DNA from: Lumnitzera littorea
Lineage: Eukaryota > Streptophyta > Magnoliopsida > Myrtales > Combretaceae
Reading direction: 5' to 3'
NCBI GenBank assembly: GCA_024138015.1
Contig: JAMXBB010000011.1
Location: forward strand, 76,627,897-76,691,896
Length of the DNA stretch: 64,000 bases
A program made the position numbers and the translations under genes. The notes below the pieces were generated by a model. That model was not told the origin of the DNA and ran no database searches. It saw nothing but the letters and a program-made list of their open reading frames with translations. Of the stretch, positions 1 through 11,025 are shown piece by piece (position 1 is the stretch's first letter; the number at the start of each line of letters is the position of its first letter).

Positions 1-756
1 AGCTATTTGGAGTTCAGTTCGGAGAATTTAGGGCAATTGAGTAAACTATTTGATTTAGCCCAAATTCAACGACAAAGATAGAAATATTAGTAAAAGCAAT
101 TCCATAAGTTCAAATTTACGAAAATAAGTAACAAAATAAGAGAATATAAAATTTTTAAATTTTAAGTATATTATCTATTATTTATTAAAAATGTGTAAAA
201 TGCATTCCGATAATTAACAAATAACTAGAGATAAATTATATGCACACTAAAAATCATAAAATAACCTAAATAATATTTAGGAGTATTTATTTGTACTATA
301 TATGAATTTACATGTAAGTAGAAATACACGCAATTACTTAAAATATGCAAAATATACCAAAATAATGTTAATTAATTAAAGAAAATGAAAAAATAATTAA
401 AGAAAAATCAAGAAAATTATGGAAAAATATGGAATTGTCTAGAAGTGGGGCATGACAATTTGGAATCAAAGAAATAAAAGCAACCAATTAAATTACAACA
501 AATAAAAAGTAAGAAAAAGAAGAGATAAGACAATTGTCTAATCAATTTAATGCACTATAATTTCCCTAGAGCTCTATAAATATAAAAAAAAAATTACAGA
601 AGCTTATTTGGTTAGTTTGGAGTGTGAGAAAAATAGAGAGAACCGAAATGCTGAGGATTAGGGTTATTTACAAAAAACATTACAAAAATCTATACAATTA
701 AGGCCTTAAAAGAGATTCCTAGCCAGATGAGCACCTAGGAGTGGACAGTTGCTGCC

Positions 757-778
757 ACCACCACCACATGGTGGTGGT
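757..778. repeat. Perfect CCACC/GGTGG hairpin inside LTR A
   Basis: accaccacca is followed by a two-base loop and its exact complement tggtggtggt. It is the GC-richest point of a very AT-rich LTR. Comparable modules sit at the corresponding place of the other family members, near 12732, 17330, 23940 and 34440. Confidence 0.8.
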
Positions 779-1007
779 AATGCCTAGGGTGGTCGATAAG
801 GCCTTGGTGGTCGGAGCCACTAGTTTTGGTGAATCCAATTTTTTCCCCGATTTTATATATGTTTTTTAAAAATATTAAATATACTTAGGAAATTGTGAAA
901 TTTGGTACTTTGAGGTTTTTAAGTATGCAGATTTATGGAAAAAAAAATTATTTTGATGATTTTCTAGCCATAAATATATTATCCTTAAAAAATCGTGCAA
1001 ACCCAAT

Positions 1008-1318
1008 CTTTGTTTAGATTAGAAATAATGATCTTAAGAGTATAGTTTTTAGCCTAAATTTTTTTTTTATAGACTACTTAAGTGATATAGAACAGTGCTA
1101 CAAAGCTCTTTTTTAAAAATTAAATTTCAAAATTTTTAGATAATTTTTAAGCCTTAAAATGAGCTTTGTTTAGATTAGAAATAAATGACCTTAAGAGAGT
1201 AGTTTTGAGCCCAAAATTTTTTTGTAGACTATTTAAGTGATATAAAATAGTGCCAGGAAGCTCTTTTTCAAAAATTAAATTTCAAAATTTTTAGATAATT
1301 TTTAAGCCTTAAAATGAG
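1008..1318 (+). repeat. Tandem duplication, about 155 bp x 2, in LTR A
   Basis: Copy 1 is 1008-1163 and copy 2 is 1164-1318. Both start 'ctttgtttagattagaaat' and end 'agccttaaaatgag'. They differ by scattered substitutions and small indels, so the duplication is not recent. It was not noticed in the other LTR copies. Confidence 0.85.
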
Positions 1319-3264
1319 GCATAAAATGAGTAATTTATGGCTAATTAGTTAATTAAATAGATAATTACTAATTTAGTGCATAATTATATGTTTTAGGATG
1401 TTGAAATATGATGAAGTATGATACTTGTAGCATTTAGGGTGTTAGATGTAATTATTAGGGTATTATGTAGCAAATAAGTAATAGAAAAAATAGTAAATTT
1501 TAAGTTAATTTTGTTAATTAAGATAATTAGGTGTAAAATTTGATTTGGAATGAATTTAGATATTTTGAGATGCTAATTGATGTTGGGAGATGATATTTGG
1601 AGTGACAGAAATATTAGATGTGTATTATGTACATTATAGGTAATAGTACATAATATGAAAAATTGGAAATATAATAAATATAAAATATTAGAATAAAAAT
1701 TGATATTATACTAATAATATGAAAATATATAAAATTTGGTAGGAGACTTAAATTTAGGTAATTATACGAAAAATGTAAAAATTTTCTCACATTGAAAATA
1801 AATTCGGTATACTAATAAGGATTTAAGTGTACCATATAAAATAAAATACTGATTAGAGATAATTATGATATTTAGGATACTCGAAAATAATGTGATTAAT
1901 TTCACGTTATGGGATGAAATGAGTTTCAGGGCTCGTGTATAAAACTGTACTTAAAAAATAAACTAGAACCTAATTTAGAAATCAATGTGGAAAACTAAAC
2001 TTGAACTTAACCCGAATAAAAAATAATAGTAAAAGACTTAAGAACCTAAATAATTAGATATATTAAACCTTAAACCAAAGATAACAATAAGTGTTATAGG
2101 ATAAAACTAATCTATTATAATTATATGAAAACTGAGACAACATTGGTATTATAGGGATTATTGGTGATGGATTAAGCGAATCCTACCTCGAATGAACAAG
2201 TAAGAAATCTAGATAAGTTGAGATTAATACGTTACTATATTCCAAGGTACTAGTTTGAAGTACTTAGAGACTTGAAATTGTACTTGATTGTATTTATTAG
2301 ATAGTCGACTATATGCATGTATCTGTTTTGGAGTTGATGTGATTTGATTTATTGTTTTGGCTTGTATTGTATGACTTGTATGAAATGATTGATCACCCTA
2401 AATTGGACCTAATCAAATATATGACTTGTAAACATAAATTAAACCTACATAGCAACCCATTAAAAGAAACCCAGGATTCTTCGGACCAATCCCTTCAAAA
2501 GAGATAGCACTGGATAGCATAATTGGTCCCTTCTTTATCCTTAATTGAACTAAGTGATAGGTGAAGAGGTCGCAATAAGGGTGAAGTCAATGATTCAAAG
2601 ATAGTCGCGGGATGAGCGATGTCTCCATTGCATAAGCTTGGGTTTGGTCATGAGCTGTTGTATTAATAGAAACTCCTCAACCTAGATTAGAGCGAGTGTA
2701 ATTTCTCTAATCTCATGACGGGCCAAAGAATGTTGTGTGATGGCATTTGTTTGAATATGCATTATACCTAATAATTTGATTGATAACCTTATGTGTGTTT
2801 GCTATATGGTTTTGAGTTTCTGTCCTAACTTATTGAGTTGTGGTTACTCATATCCTTATAAACTTTGTTGTAGGTACTAACTAAGAAGCGACTTATATTA
2901 CCCTAAAGCCAATAATTACTGGATCTTGAGGAGTAAGGAAATACATTTGAAGAACAGATATATCTTTAAGGTTTTCACCTTTATTTACAATCTCTCATTT
3001 TCAAATAATGTATTATTTACGAAGTATAGGATAACAAAACCCTACAAACATTAATTATAATATTTGAAATCTAGTGTAATTACATATTTTCGTACTTTCT
3101 TAAGTAAATAACTTATTAAATTTATAAACTATTTACTTTAAAGTGAGTTAGTCATGGACGCCTTGTGTAAATCAGGTCTGAGATAGCCATTATAAGGCTA
3201 ATTTCTATCTTAGAATGGTTTACACGGCGAGATTGTTACGACTTTGCCGCTTCAGGGCGTGACA

Positions 3265-5617
3265 ACTACATATGTAACCTAGTGCACTTGCTAGTTGAAA
3301 TATGCTTTTGTTATAAAAAATAGAGTTAGGTTTAGCATATCAACTTTCAACGGAGAGTAAAGCAAAAATGTAAATGGTCTTATCTGGTCCACAGTCCATA
3401 TGACAATTGATATTGTTAAATTAATCAAATACAAATATTTTTTAATGACTAAGGTTCCTTTGATCTTTGGCTTCTTTTTCTTTTTCTTTCCTTCTAACTT
3501 CCAATTGCAAGCCAAGTACGTTGTGATTTAACATTCACAAGCTCTCAAGTTTGAATCTTCTCTCAATTATCATAGTAGGTGTAAAGTCTTGAGTCTTATT
3601 CTCCACATAATGAGGTACTTTTTTTTTTCCTATTTTCATCGCTCAAATAGTATGTGTTATTCTTTATCTTTATAGTTTTCCTTTTTCTATTTTCATCATG
3701 TAGCAACAATGAACTATTAAACTATTGAACTTCATTTAGAAACCGTCTATTTAAATTTCTTATGAGAAAATAGTGTACCTTATAATTTTATTGTTGTTGT
3801 CCTTTATAATGCGCTACAATTGAATTTTTTGTTCTTATAAGAAAAATAGATTATGAATTGTGAAATATTATTTTATCACAACTGTCTATTAAAGTAATCT
3901 TTAATGTAAAGAAAATTGATTATGAAGATGACAATTCTTGTTTACATATAAGAATTTAATTATTCCTTCATTTGATTAGACTTTATTTCATTAGAACTTT
4001 TATGTAGGTTGTAACTTTAGGTTTAGTACTTAGACCCTATGATATTTGTATTTATAAAATTTAAATATTATTATTGTCCATATACCTTTTACGTGTATTA
4101 GTATCTTATAGATTCTTTTATAACTTTTTAATCGATAAACAATCAAACTCAAACATAAGAAACTCTTATTAAATGGGTTACGTTAGGGGCTTAAGTATTT
4201 AGATATGATTAATAAACATGTTATGTTATGAGTTGAGGTTTCCAAACACAAATCCGTTTAAACATGGATACAAGACATAATATAATAATATAAATGCCAG
4301 CCTTAGTCCTAAATACTAGGACAAAGACTCTAAAAACACTTTTGTTGATGCTTTTTCTTAGTGTAAGTAAGATGGCATTCTTGAAGTATTTAAATTTATG
4401 AGGTTACTTTGCTACACATTTGTTATATTCTAAAAATTACTAACTTAAACAGTAAGGCATTTATGGCTAAATAAGGGTTTACTTTTTGGTTAACTTAATA
4501 GTTAAGCACACGTATAAGGTTGGCTTATAAATTAATATGTTTATTTTTCGATGAGTTTGATCTTCGATCACATTTGATATTTTCTGCTATAAGAATATTT
4601 TATAGGCTAATGTTTAAATATCTTAGGATATCAAAATTTTTTGTTTTTCACTATCATATACTTGGTAAGGTTTATATGTTGAGATTTTTGTTTATACTTG
4701 TTAACCTGATTTATAAAATCTTATCTACGAGAAATATAAACTATTCAAAAGCTAGTATCTTGAAATTACAAGGCATTACAATGGCCATTGTGAAGGGGGG
4801 ACCCTATGATTTGCAATTCAATGGACATATTCCTCCCATTACCCTCTTTTATCTTCTCCTCTTATTCTTCTTTTTTACTTTAAATCACCACTATAGACTA
4901 CATGACTACCAACATACCCATGGACCACCACTGCTACCTATAAACCTGCACTAACCACCACATGACCACCAATGCACCCACAAACCCCTACCATTCATAA
5001 ACCACCACCAACTACACAACATAGACCTACACACCCATGAACCATGCCATAAAGGATAAAAAGGTACTTCTTAGATCCATGGACTTTTAATTGAAAACAT
5101 AAAGAAGTTAAATTTTTAATCAATTTTATTTATTTTTATTCATTGTTTGAAAGGAACATGGAGAAGGAAGTGATTATAGGGTTTGTTAGGATATGATTAG
5201 TATTTTCCTTTGATTCCTACCATATTCATTATGTCAAATTTATTTCAACTAAATCATGTAATAGGCTACACATGCAATTCCATTTTTATTGAATTGGAAA
5301 TCAATTCACCCCTTATTTTATGCCGTGGAGTGAATGAGCTATGAGTAGCTAGTGATAAGTGACCTTGCCCTTAGTTTGAAAGCGATTGCAAGCATTACCT
5401 CAATCCTTAGAGGAGGAAGAGGAACTTTAAGTATGAAGAGTTGTAGGTGCTAATATAGTCATATTATCAGCATCATGGCATTTAAGGTATTGTTCTTAAA
5501 GCAACTTGGTACAAAATTAGTATTTAGCAGAGAAACTTTAAGTATGAAGAGTTGTAGGTGCTAATATAGTCATATCATGCTATTATTTTTTTAACAGAGA
5601 AAAAATTAGTATCTATT
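3265..5617. other. AT-rich intergenic stretch, no gene seen
   Basis: Only short chance ORFs. The longest (4520-4954, plus) has a low-complexity Phe/Leu/Ile composition and no recognisable domain. About 4880-5045 is A/C-rich and G-poor (repeated 'accacca' words), a smaller version of the block at 56240. A 42-base direct repeat lies at 5423-5575. Confidence 0.6.
5423..5575 (+). repeat. 42-bp direct repeat, 69 bp apart
   Basis: A word starting 'aactttaagtatgaagag' occurs at 5423-5464 and again at 5534-5575, apparently identical over about 42 bases. This suggests a recent local duplication. Confidence 0.85.
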
Positions 5618-5915
5618 TTCAAAATTGGGAAAATTACAAATTTAGCCAACCCCTTTTCTATTTGAGTCCTCAATAGTTAATTTTTTTTTTATTTTAGTCC
5701 ATAAAATTCGTAAACAAGTTCTTCATTAGTTTGCTATTGATTTTTTTTTTGTTAGGAATTAAATGTGGCACCATCTTATCGGTTCATGTATTTTCATTAA
5801 ATAAATATAATAAAAAATAAATAAAGTAATAAAATATTATAAAATAGGAAAAAAATTAAAAAGGAAGAATGGAATAAAAATTTGTAATATAAAGTAATAA
5901 AATAATATATATGTA

Positions 5916-6839
5916 TGTTAATAGTGGATTTTCATTAAGATTGTCAACGAACTTCTAACCTATTCAGAGTTGGAAAGTTGCTTTAAGCCAAGTAATTATA
6001 ACACTAGTTAGTCAGTCTAACAGCCTGTCATGACTTGTCAATAGTAATAGTTCATCACCTAAGTTGTTAACCTAGCTCAAAAGCTTTACTAGCTCGAGAT
6101 AAGCTAGCTAACCTAGATTCACAAGGCTAAATCACTAAGGCCTAGCCAACAAAGTTCAAATATTCAAATATTAAGATAAGGACACGAATAGTTCGATGGT
6201 TGTCCTAATATTCATCTTAGATTTATCATATTTATCACATGCTTCAAGGGAAAATTACAACAAAAGGGATCAATGTTTGGAGGTAAATTCAAATAGGGGA
6301 TCAACCTTTTAAAAAATTCAAATATGAGATTAACATTTCATAAAATGGTTCAAATAAAGGATAAACATTTCGAAAAGTTCAAATAATGAATCAACATTTC
6401 ACAAAGTGATATAAATAATTTTATGGATTAGCTATTATGAATCTTTCATTTAAACCACTTTGTGAAACGTTGATCCCTTATTTAAACTTTTTGAAACATG
6501 TATCCCTTATTTGAACCACTTTCAAATGTTGATCCCCTTCATTATAATTTTCCCTATGCGTCAATTAACAGAGCTCTACATGTCAAAGGTGGTTAAATTG
6601 CCCTTATCCACTCATCTCCGACAACTGTCACCATGCATTAGAAATAGTAAAGGGACTAGTATAGTAAGACTCTCTGATTCTCTAACTCTTTACCACTTCT
6701 CTTTACTCCCATATTTATTCCTAATATTTCACTAACTTAGGCATTAGAATGGTAATGCAAACAACCCTAGTACCTTCATAGCATAACATATTCCTTTTTT
6801 TTGCAAATCCAATTACTTAACGAAATTCGACTTATGATA
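5916..6839 (+). repeat. Left LTR of the miniature element
   Basis: Starts 'tgttaatagtgg' and ends before the primer-binding site. It is interrupted at 6248-6554 by a short inverted-repeat element; the other LTR gives the uninterrupted sequence 'catgcttcaattaatgg'. Confidence 0.75.
6248..6554. mobile_element. 307-bp Mutator-type MITE nested in the left LTR
   Basis: The termini are inverted: 'gggaaaattacaac' at the left, and the reverse complement of the right end reads 'gggaaaattataatg'. The interior is made of alternating inverted short blocks around 'gggatcaa', 'caaagtg' and 'tttgaac', so the whole element folds back on itself. Flanks are atgcttcaa (6239-6247) and atgcgtcaa (6556-6564), a 9-base duplication with one mismatch. 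The second LTR of the host element lacks the insertion. The ends match those of the foldback element that contains it. Confidence 0.82.
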
Positions 6840-7250
6840 TTTTGGTGCCATCTATGGGAACTTAAGTGATTTGATTTCAGATAACTTCACAAAGACACAT
6901 ATTCAAAATGAAAATTTAAGGGTTAAGATCATTTAAGCAGTTACATCACACATAGGTGCGACAAGTGCTAAACTAACACCTATCTTAAGCGTCTCAAGGT
7001 TTGAGAAATACAAGGACATGCCATTCAAAAAGCAAAAGTTTGTAGTGTTTAAGAGATTACATTAACACGAGCAAGTGAAAAAATATCATTGTTTTTAAAG
7101 TCATTCAAAACAATTCGAAAACTATTCCTAAGCAAAGCATTTAGCACAAGTGACTAATTTTTTATCACTTACTTGCTTCAATTGATGAACCCAATACTTA
7201 AACAATTACTCCCATTTTTTATCAATCAACCATGGGAGTTATGGGGCAAA

Positions 7251-7862
7251 TATCGATAGTAGATTTTCATTAAGATGGTCGGCGAGTTACCGACTTGTAC
7301 CAAGCTTGAAAGCTACTTTAAGTTGAGTAATTATTACATTATTGAGTCATTCAAGCAAGCTGTGACTTTGTCAATGGCAATAGGTTAGTACCTAAATTAT
7401 TGAGCTATCTTAAGAGCTTTACTAGCTTAAGAGAACCTTGGATTGGTAAGGCTAAATCATTGAGGCCTAATCCATGAAGTTCAAATATTTAAAAATTAGG
7501 ACAAAGGCATAAATAATTCAATGGTTGTCCTTGAAAATAACCGCTCAACTACCCCTTGTCTCTCACATTTATCACATGCTTCAATTAATGGAGCTCTTTG
7601 TGTTAAAGGCAATTGAATTGCCCTTAACTACTTATCCCTGACAATTGTCACCATGCATTATAAGTAGTAGAAGGACTAGTATAGTAAGACTCTTAGATTC
7701 CTTAACTCTTAACCACTTCTCTTTACTCTCATATTTCTGCCCAATATTTCACTAACTTAAGCATTGATGGTGGCAACGTCGGACAGCCTCAGCAAAATCA
7801 TAGCATAATATCTTCCTTTTTCTACAAATCCAATTGCTTAGCAAAATTCAACCAACGATGAT
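7251..7862 (+). repeat. Right LTR of the miniature element
   Basis: Uninterrupted partner of the LTR at 5916. Its sequence around 'cacatgcttcaattaatgg' shows the empty site of the nested MITE. It runs into an (AT)n tract at 7861-7880. Confidence 0.75.
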
Positions 7863-8509
7863 ATATATATATATATATATTGAGTAAACTAAAAAATTTA
7901 AGAAATTGGAGAATTAAAAAAATGAGAAAAATCTAGAAAATTAAAAAAAAATTAGTTACTATAAGGCTGGGGGTAGTTGGAGGCTAACCGTATAGGTGGT
8001 TGTGTGACCTTATTCACAAGTAGTCATTGGCCACTTTGACCTTAGGGTGGCTAGAGTGGCCTCACCATGCAAAGTGGATTGTGCGACTCATTAGCAGTCT
8101 TGGGTGGCCTCCATTTATTCCCTGTCTTAGGGTAGCCAAAACTATTTTTTATTGAAAATTTCTAGATTTTTCTCCTTTTTAAATTTCCTTTTTTATTTAA
8201 TATTTTAATTTAAATATATAAAGATATATTATTTTCTTACTTTATATTACAGATTTTTTATTTTTCCTAATTTTTTATATTTTCATTACTTTATTTATTT
8301 TTATTTCTGCTTACATTATTTATTTAAAGAAAATACGTGAACCAATAAGATCGTGCCATAAGTAATTCTAATGAAAAAAAAAAAAACTAATGATAAACAA
8401 ATGGAAGACTTGTTTGCAAAAATTGAGGACTAAATAGAAAAAATTAATTATTTAGGAATCAAATAAAAGAGATGCCAAACATTAAGGACTAAAATCTATA
8501 TTTTTTCCC

Positions 8510-8838
8510 ATCAAAATTGGAAATTTAAATTGGGATTTCTTTTCCAACTAAATCCTACAACTATTGGAGGAAAGGGAGTTAAACCTGATATATCTATTTG
8601 AGATCAATGTATATTGCCAAGCTGTAAGAGCCTTAGGAAATTTGGGAATCGTGAAGAAAAAACATATTCTTCAATTTTTTTTCCTTATATTTTTCCTCCT
8701 TTCTACTTTCCAATTGCATATATCCATTAAAATGTTGACTGTATGTGTATTCCTACCCTTCTAGCCACATAACCTACCATTCTCCCACCTATCTCAATCT
8801 CTAATATTCTTATGCTAGGAAGCTGACTGTTGTCATAT
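8510..8838. other. Short unassigned stretch
   Basis: Lies between the foldback element and the MULE fragment. It may hold the decayed 3' end of the MULE gene, since the SWIM zinc-finger region expected after the transposase core is not recognisable. A 66-residue plus-strand ORF here looks like chance. Confidence 0.4.
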
Positions 8839-9795
8839 TTACATCTTCTCATTAGGCCATGGTGTAAACAATTCATCCCTTCCAATTGCTTCAGTTGCTT
8901 TATCGTAACGTGTTTGAAGATACCCTATGCAGTTGTAGAAGATTTTCAAGACTAAAGCCACTATAGAAAGACATCTCAAGTCCTTTAACACAACATTATA
9001 ACTTTCATTGAGATTTATAGTCATGAAACTGTATTTAAAACCATCATGTGCTCTAGTCCTCTTCTCCTTAGAGATATTCTCAAACCAATTGTGTATATCC
9101 TCATTCCTTTTTCTCAGTTCCTCCATGTAATAATCATGCTTTAATGGTTGTGCTTTAACATGAGCTATAGTGACCAACTTCTTCAGTAGGACACTTTGAA
9201 CTTTATATTGAAGTTGCTCATGACATGCCAAATACCATATCACCACTCACGAAGGGTTCCTACCAACAAACATCTTTATGCCTAATAGCTTCATTGATAC
9301 CAACATGTCGATTGAATATAAGGCATCTAATTTGTCTATCACCATGTCTACTAACAATGTGTTCCTTAAACAACATTAGAAACCATGCTAAGTAAATGAT
9401 TCTTCATCTATTAATGCAAACGCAAAAGGAACTATATGATTGGCACCATACATGCTACATGCATTAATAATTTGTCCTTGTATTTCCCATACAAAAAGTG
9501 CCATCAATGCTTACAACCAGCTTGCAATTCCAAAAGGCATGTACGTAAGGACCAAATGTTCAGAACGCTCTATAGAATACATCAATATGTTTGCTATCCT
9601 TCACACTCGATACATGTTCCCAAGTAATAGGAGAACTTGGGTTAGTCTATTGGATAATATTCAATAACTTTAGCAACTCTATGTAAGATTTATCCCAATC
9701 GCCATACACTACTTCAACCACTTTCCTCTTACCATCCCAAACTTGCCTATTGAAAACTAAGTAGTTGAAGTTATATACGGCAGATTGTCTAAGGA
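8839..9795 (-). pseudogene. MULE (Mutator-like) transposase, catalytic half, decayed
   Basis: Read on the minus strand this gives the core of a plant MULE transposase. Blocks in order are YGDWDKSY (about 9690), FWTFGPYVHAFWNCKLVVSIDG (split here as FWTFGPYV and VVSIDGTF, about 9500-9560), FAFALIDEES (about 9400-9430), then WFENISKEKRTRAHD and the family signature MTINLNESYN ahead of VVLKDLR (8839-9246). The first catalytic Asp sits in SIDG at 9503-9505. In-frame stops and frameshifts occur between the blocks, and only 8839-9246 stays open for 135 codons. The C-terminal SWIM finger is missing. The N-terminal half of the same gene is at 36954-38045 on the same strand; the two were separated by the 27-kb block between them. 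Family assignment is secure; activity is excluded. Confidence 0.85.
9791..9795 (+). repeat. Left copy of the AAGGA target-site duplication
   Basis: aagga here and again at 36954-36958. The first copy ends the catalytic half of the MULE gene and the second begins its N-terminal half. Removing one copy plus 9796-36953 leaves a continuous frame across the joint. Confidence 0.8.
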
Positions 9796-11025
9796 CAATG
9801 TAAACTCCTAAAAACTTTAGTTTAAGTTAGGCTAATCGCTAGGAAATATTTAGACACATAAGTGAGATAAGTTAAAATTGCTATAAAAAATTTGAAAGAT
9901 ATGATCAAGATTTGCTAGTACACCTAAAAATAGTGATAAGATCTTCTCTTATTCCTTATAAATTCTCATAGAATTGACTAGTCAATGATAAAAGTGTTTG
10001 GTCAACCAAAACTAATAACACAAGTAAATCCTTATAACCAACAAATGAGAAAGGAACTTCGTTTACTTAATAGAATTGACAAAAGAAAATTATATCATCA
10101 AAACAAGTTAAGAATCAATCAAACCTTAACCAAATAATTAAGAACTAAAGATGCATGTAATCTTATCAACAAGTTGAAAAAAAGAAAACAAGTCCTAATG
10201 CATCATGAAGTGGCACCAATAATCTTTTTCATTTGCCAATCTCTACACAAGATGTGTAAAATCCCAAAGGAAAAAAAAAAAAAAAAGAAAGGGGGAATAA
10301 AAGAAAATAAGTATTTTATGCAAGGCGCATATCAGTACTATTCAAAAGTGGTAGAGGTAGTTTTAGGCATGGAAAAGTTCCACGAACCCTAATATAAAAG
10401 CCCCATATTGAGTTTAAAACCCCCTTTAATGGCTTTGTGAACTAGGGTTTTCGCACAAATTCCAAAACAAGGAAGGGAATCCATGTTTTTCCAAGGAGAT
10501 CAAACTAAAAGGGGATCAAGGTAAGATTGTTAGATCTTCTTCTCATTGAATTCTTGATCAATTTTGTAAAAACTTCGTTTTTCTACATAAGGTAGCGGAT
10601 AAAACGAGCCTAGGGAAGTTTTACGCATATCCTACAACGAATTCTCAATGGTGGACACGAGTAATGGATCTCCAAAGGTAAGAATTCAACGATTTCCTTA
10701 TACATGTTGTTTCCTTGAGTTTTGTTTGAATGGTACAATTGAGATGAGATTTGATAGTATAAATGCTTTGAAATTGGTGTTTTGAGGGTTATGGAGTTTT
10801 GTCATGATGCGATAATAAGATAGGAGTGGTGGTTTTCGAAAGTGTCGAGGATGAGGATGTGTTAAAGGGGGCATACACCACTATAGTTCGTAGAAAACTA
10901 CAAACTACATGCTAGCATCCGGATACCACCCCTTTTAGCATGTAGACACCGAGGGGGAATTTCTGCTTGACTATGGCGTCTGGATGCCACTTGATGTATG
11001 ACCCTTGTCATATACTGTTCATTTA
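9796..11025 (+). repeat. Truncated LTR of a second family (F1)
   Basis: From about 10285 to 11020 it matches 26263-27000 closely: 'gttccacgaac', 'tataaaagccccatat', 'ccaaggagatcaa', 'atggatctccaaagg' and the 'ctagcat..gataccaccccc' block. A TATA box (TATAAAAG, 10393-10400) sits in the shared segment, consistent with an LTR promoter. The first bases (caatgtaaactccta) align with 25866 (ttatagaaaacccta), so this is probably the LTR start with a mutated TG. At about 11020-11030 homology to the second copy stops and homology to the LARD LTR begins. Confidence 0.7.

Larger units (their letters stand above)
1..3264 (+). repeat. Plus-strand LTR of the large-LTR (LARD) family, copy A
   Basis: No coding potential. 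The right end matches, in reverse complement, the left ends of the copies at 14833 and 21441: the 'gccttgtgtaaa' block, the 'ggtttacacgg' block and a terminal '...cgtgaca'. The left end matches the reverse complement of 35172 downward (shared 'tttagccc...aatattagta' order), so nearly the whole LTR lies in the window and its start is within about the first 20 bases. The sequence after 3264 shows no primer-binding site, so this is either a 3' LTR whose element lies off the left edge or a solo LTR. It contains a GC-rich CCACC/GGTGG hairpin and a tandem duplication, listed separately. Confidence 0.72.
5916..7862 (+). mobile_element. Miniature (TRIM-like) LTR retrotransposon inside the foldback element
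   Basis: Two direct repeats, 5916-6839 (about 608 bp after removing a 307-bp insertion) and 7251-7862, share long runs such as 'gattttcattaaga', 'tttatcacatgcttcaa' and 'ggactagtatagtaagactct'. Between them are only about 410 bp with no gag or pol. A candidate primer-binding site follows the first LTR at 6843-6859 (tggtgccatctatggga, the common plant TGGCGCC-type site). A purine-rich tract (7232-7250, catgggagttatggggcaa) precedes the second LTR. Both ends are degenerate and no clear target duplication could be read because the flanks are AT microsatellite-like. It is non-autonomous and larger than a classic TRIM. Confidence 0.72.
5627..8509. mobile_element. Foldback Mutator-like element with a 9-bp target duplication, split by an LTR element
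   Basis: The left arm (from 5627, 'gggaaaattacaaattt') and the right arm (ending 8509, reverse complement 'gggaaaaaatatagatttt') are inverted copies over several hundred bases. Shared words include the 'gtcctcaa' block, the 'gcaccatcttat / gcacgatcttat' block and the 'gtaatataaagtaa' block. Pairing continues beyond the embedded LTR element through 'gagaaaaatctagaaa' (about 7920) and its complement (about 8165-8185). Flanks are 5618-5626 (ttcaaaatt) and 8510-8518 (atcaaaatt), 8 of 9 identical. Long inverted arms, GGG...CCC ends and a 9-bp duplication are typical of Mutator-type elements. The unpaired centre (about 7965-8140) is GT-rich. No transposase is encoded. Confidence 0.78.

Noticed and set aside
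4520..4954. 144-codon plus-strand ORF
   Set aside because: Low-complexity hydrophobic composition with a G-poor Pro/His tail; no domain, no start context, no homologous block on either side. Read as chance in AT-rich DNA.
10268..10300. Homopolymer plus G-run as a telomere-like or G-quadruplex signal
   Set aside because: Only a single ggggg run follows the A-run. It recurs in the sister LTR and is better explained as part of the LTR.
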